Shown here: one piece after another, positions 63,778 through 64,000 of the stretch
How positions within the stretch are numbered: position 1 is the stretch's first letter
Layout: each line of letters begins with the position of its first letter
Origin: Glaciimonas sp.
GTDB lineage: Bacteria; Pseudomonadota; Gammaproteobacteria; Burkholderiales; Burkholderiaceae_D
Assembly: GCA_012927625.1 (NCBI GenBank)
Contig: JABBOV010000012.1
Span: forward strand, 1-64,000
Reading direction: 5' to 3'
DNA: 64,000 nt
Translations under genes and position numbers: made by a program
Notes under the pieces: model-generated
What the model saw: the letters and a program-made list of their open reading frames with translations, nothing else
What the model was told of the DNA's origin: nothing
Database searches by the model: none

Positions 63778-64000
63778 TTAAATCACGCCTTGCTGCCGTA
63801 GCACTTCAATATCGGCCGCATTACGTCCGATTGATGCAAGCACTTCTGCAGTGTGTTGGCCTAGTTCCGGGCCGACCCAGTTGGTTTGGCCCGGTGTGCC
63901 AGACAACTTCGGCACCACTCCTGGCAGATCGATCGATGCGCCGTCAGGAAGTGAAAATTTCTGGATCATTTCGCGTGCCCGATAGTGGGGGTCCTGATGG
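63778..64000 (-). CDS. CaiB/BaiF (class III) CoA-transferase, C-terminal part
   Basis: The gene enters from the right edge and its last 73 codons are seen. HQDPHYRAREMIQKF and the end HTAEVLASIGRNAADIEVLR match the C-terminal domain of CaiB/BaiF transferases, which move CoA from succinyl-CoA or similar donors to carboxylic acids. The N-terminal catalytic Asp lies outside the window. It is 28 bp upstream of the HMG-CoA lyase-type gene and thus likely the first or an early gene of the operon. Confidence 0.85.
   Translation of the reverse strand, partial: HQDPHYRAREMIQKFSLPDGASIDLPGVVPKLSGTPGQTNWVGPELGQHTAEVLASIGRNAADIEVLRQQGVI

Overview
The window looks like the chromosome of a betaproteobacterium, most likely an Oxalobacteraceae-type Burkholderiales. 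The evidence is gene order and protein families only: phaC-phaB-phaR, bamD diverging from rluD-pgeF, tig-clpP-clpX-lon-hupB-tRNA-Val-tRNA-Asp-ppiD, hpnCDE, a LivM-LivG fusion, and a QueE with a CX14CX2C loop. No database search was possible.

Layout. 1-1080: decayed IS30-family transposases and an 8-bp tandem repeat. 1.2-4.9 kb: polyhydroxybutyrate genes phaR, phaB and phaC, plus a small membrane protein. 4.9-7.6 kb: pgeF and rluD, divergent from the outer-membrane assembly lipoprotein bamD. 7.7-16.8 kb: the proteostasis block (ppiD, two tRNAs, hupB, lon, clpX, clpP, tig) and tRNA-Leu. 16.9-21.1 kb: a two-gene RND efflux system. 21.2-24.5 kb: hpnC-hpnD-hpnE, which make squalene from farnesyl diphosphate. 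24.6-28.7 kb: radA, alr, lplT. 29-31.7 kb: a membrane PAS-GGDEF-EAL protein. 31.8-35.6 kb: NAD synthesis, with nadB convergent to nadA-nadC.

35.9-45.7 kb is the accessory part. It has a LysE exporter, two LysR regulators, an MFS transporter, a GFA-family protein, three broken serine recombinases, a Tn3-family transposase with almost all of its middle deleted, an EF-hand gene broken by one in-frame TGA and bracketed by direct repeats, a proline-rich membrane-anchored protein and a beta-lactamase-fold lipoprotein. 46-51.6 kb returns to backbone: an ABC-F ATPase, then an overlapping chain queE-queD-tadA-ldcA (two of the products act on the tRNA wobble base), and xthA. 51.8-54.5 kb: a GAF-PAS-PAS-GGDEF cyclase and an isochorismatase-like hydrolase with a disturbed 5' end.

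54.7-64 kb is one co-directional set: CoA transferase (cut by the window edge), HMG-CoA lyase family, aldehyde dehydrogenase, a branched-chain-type ABC transporter (LivK, H, MG, F) and a GMC alcohol oxidoreductase. Together they would form an import, alcohol-to-aldehyde-to-acid, CoA activation and C-C cleavage route. A mevalonate or 3-hydroxy-3-methylglutarate-like substrate would fit; this is inference. Two families of short dispersed palindromic repeats lie between genes from 22 to 34 kb.
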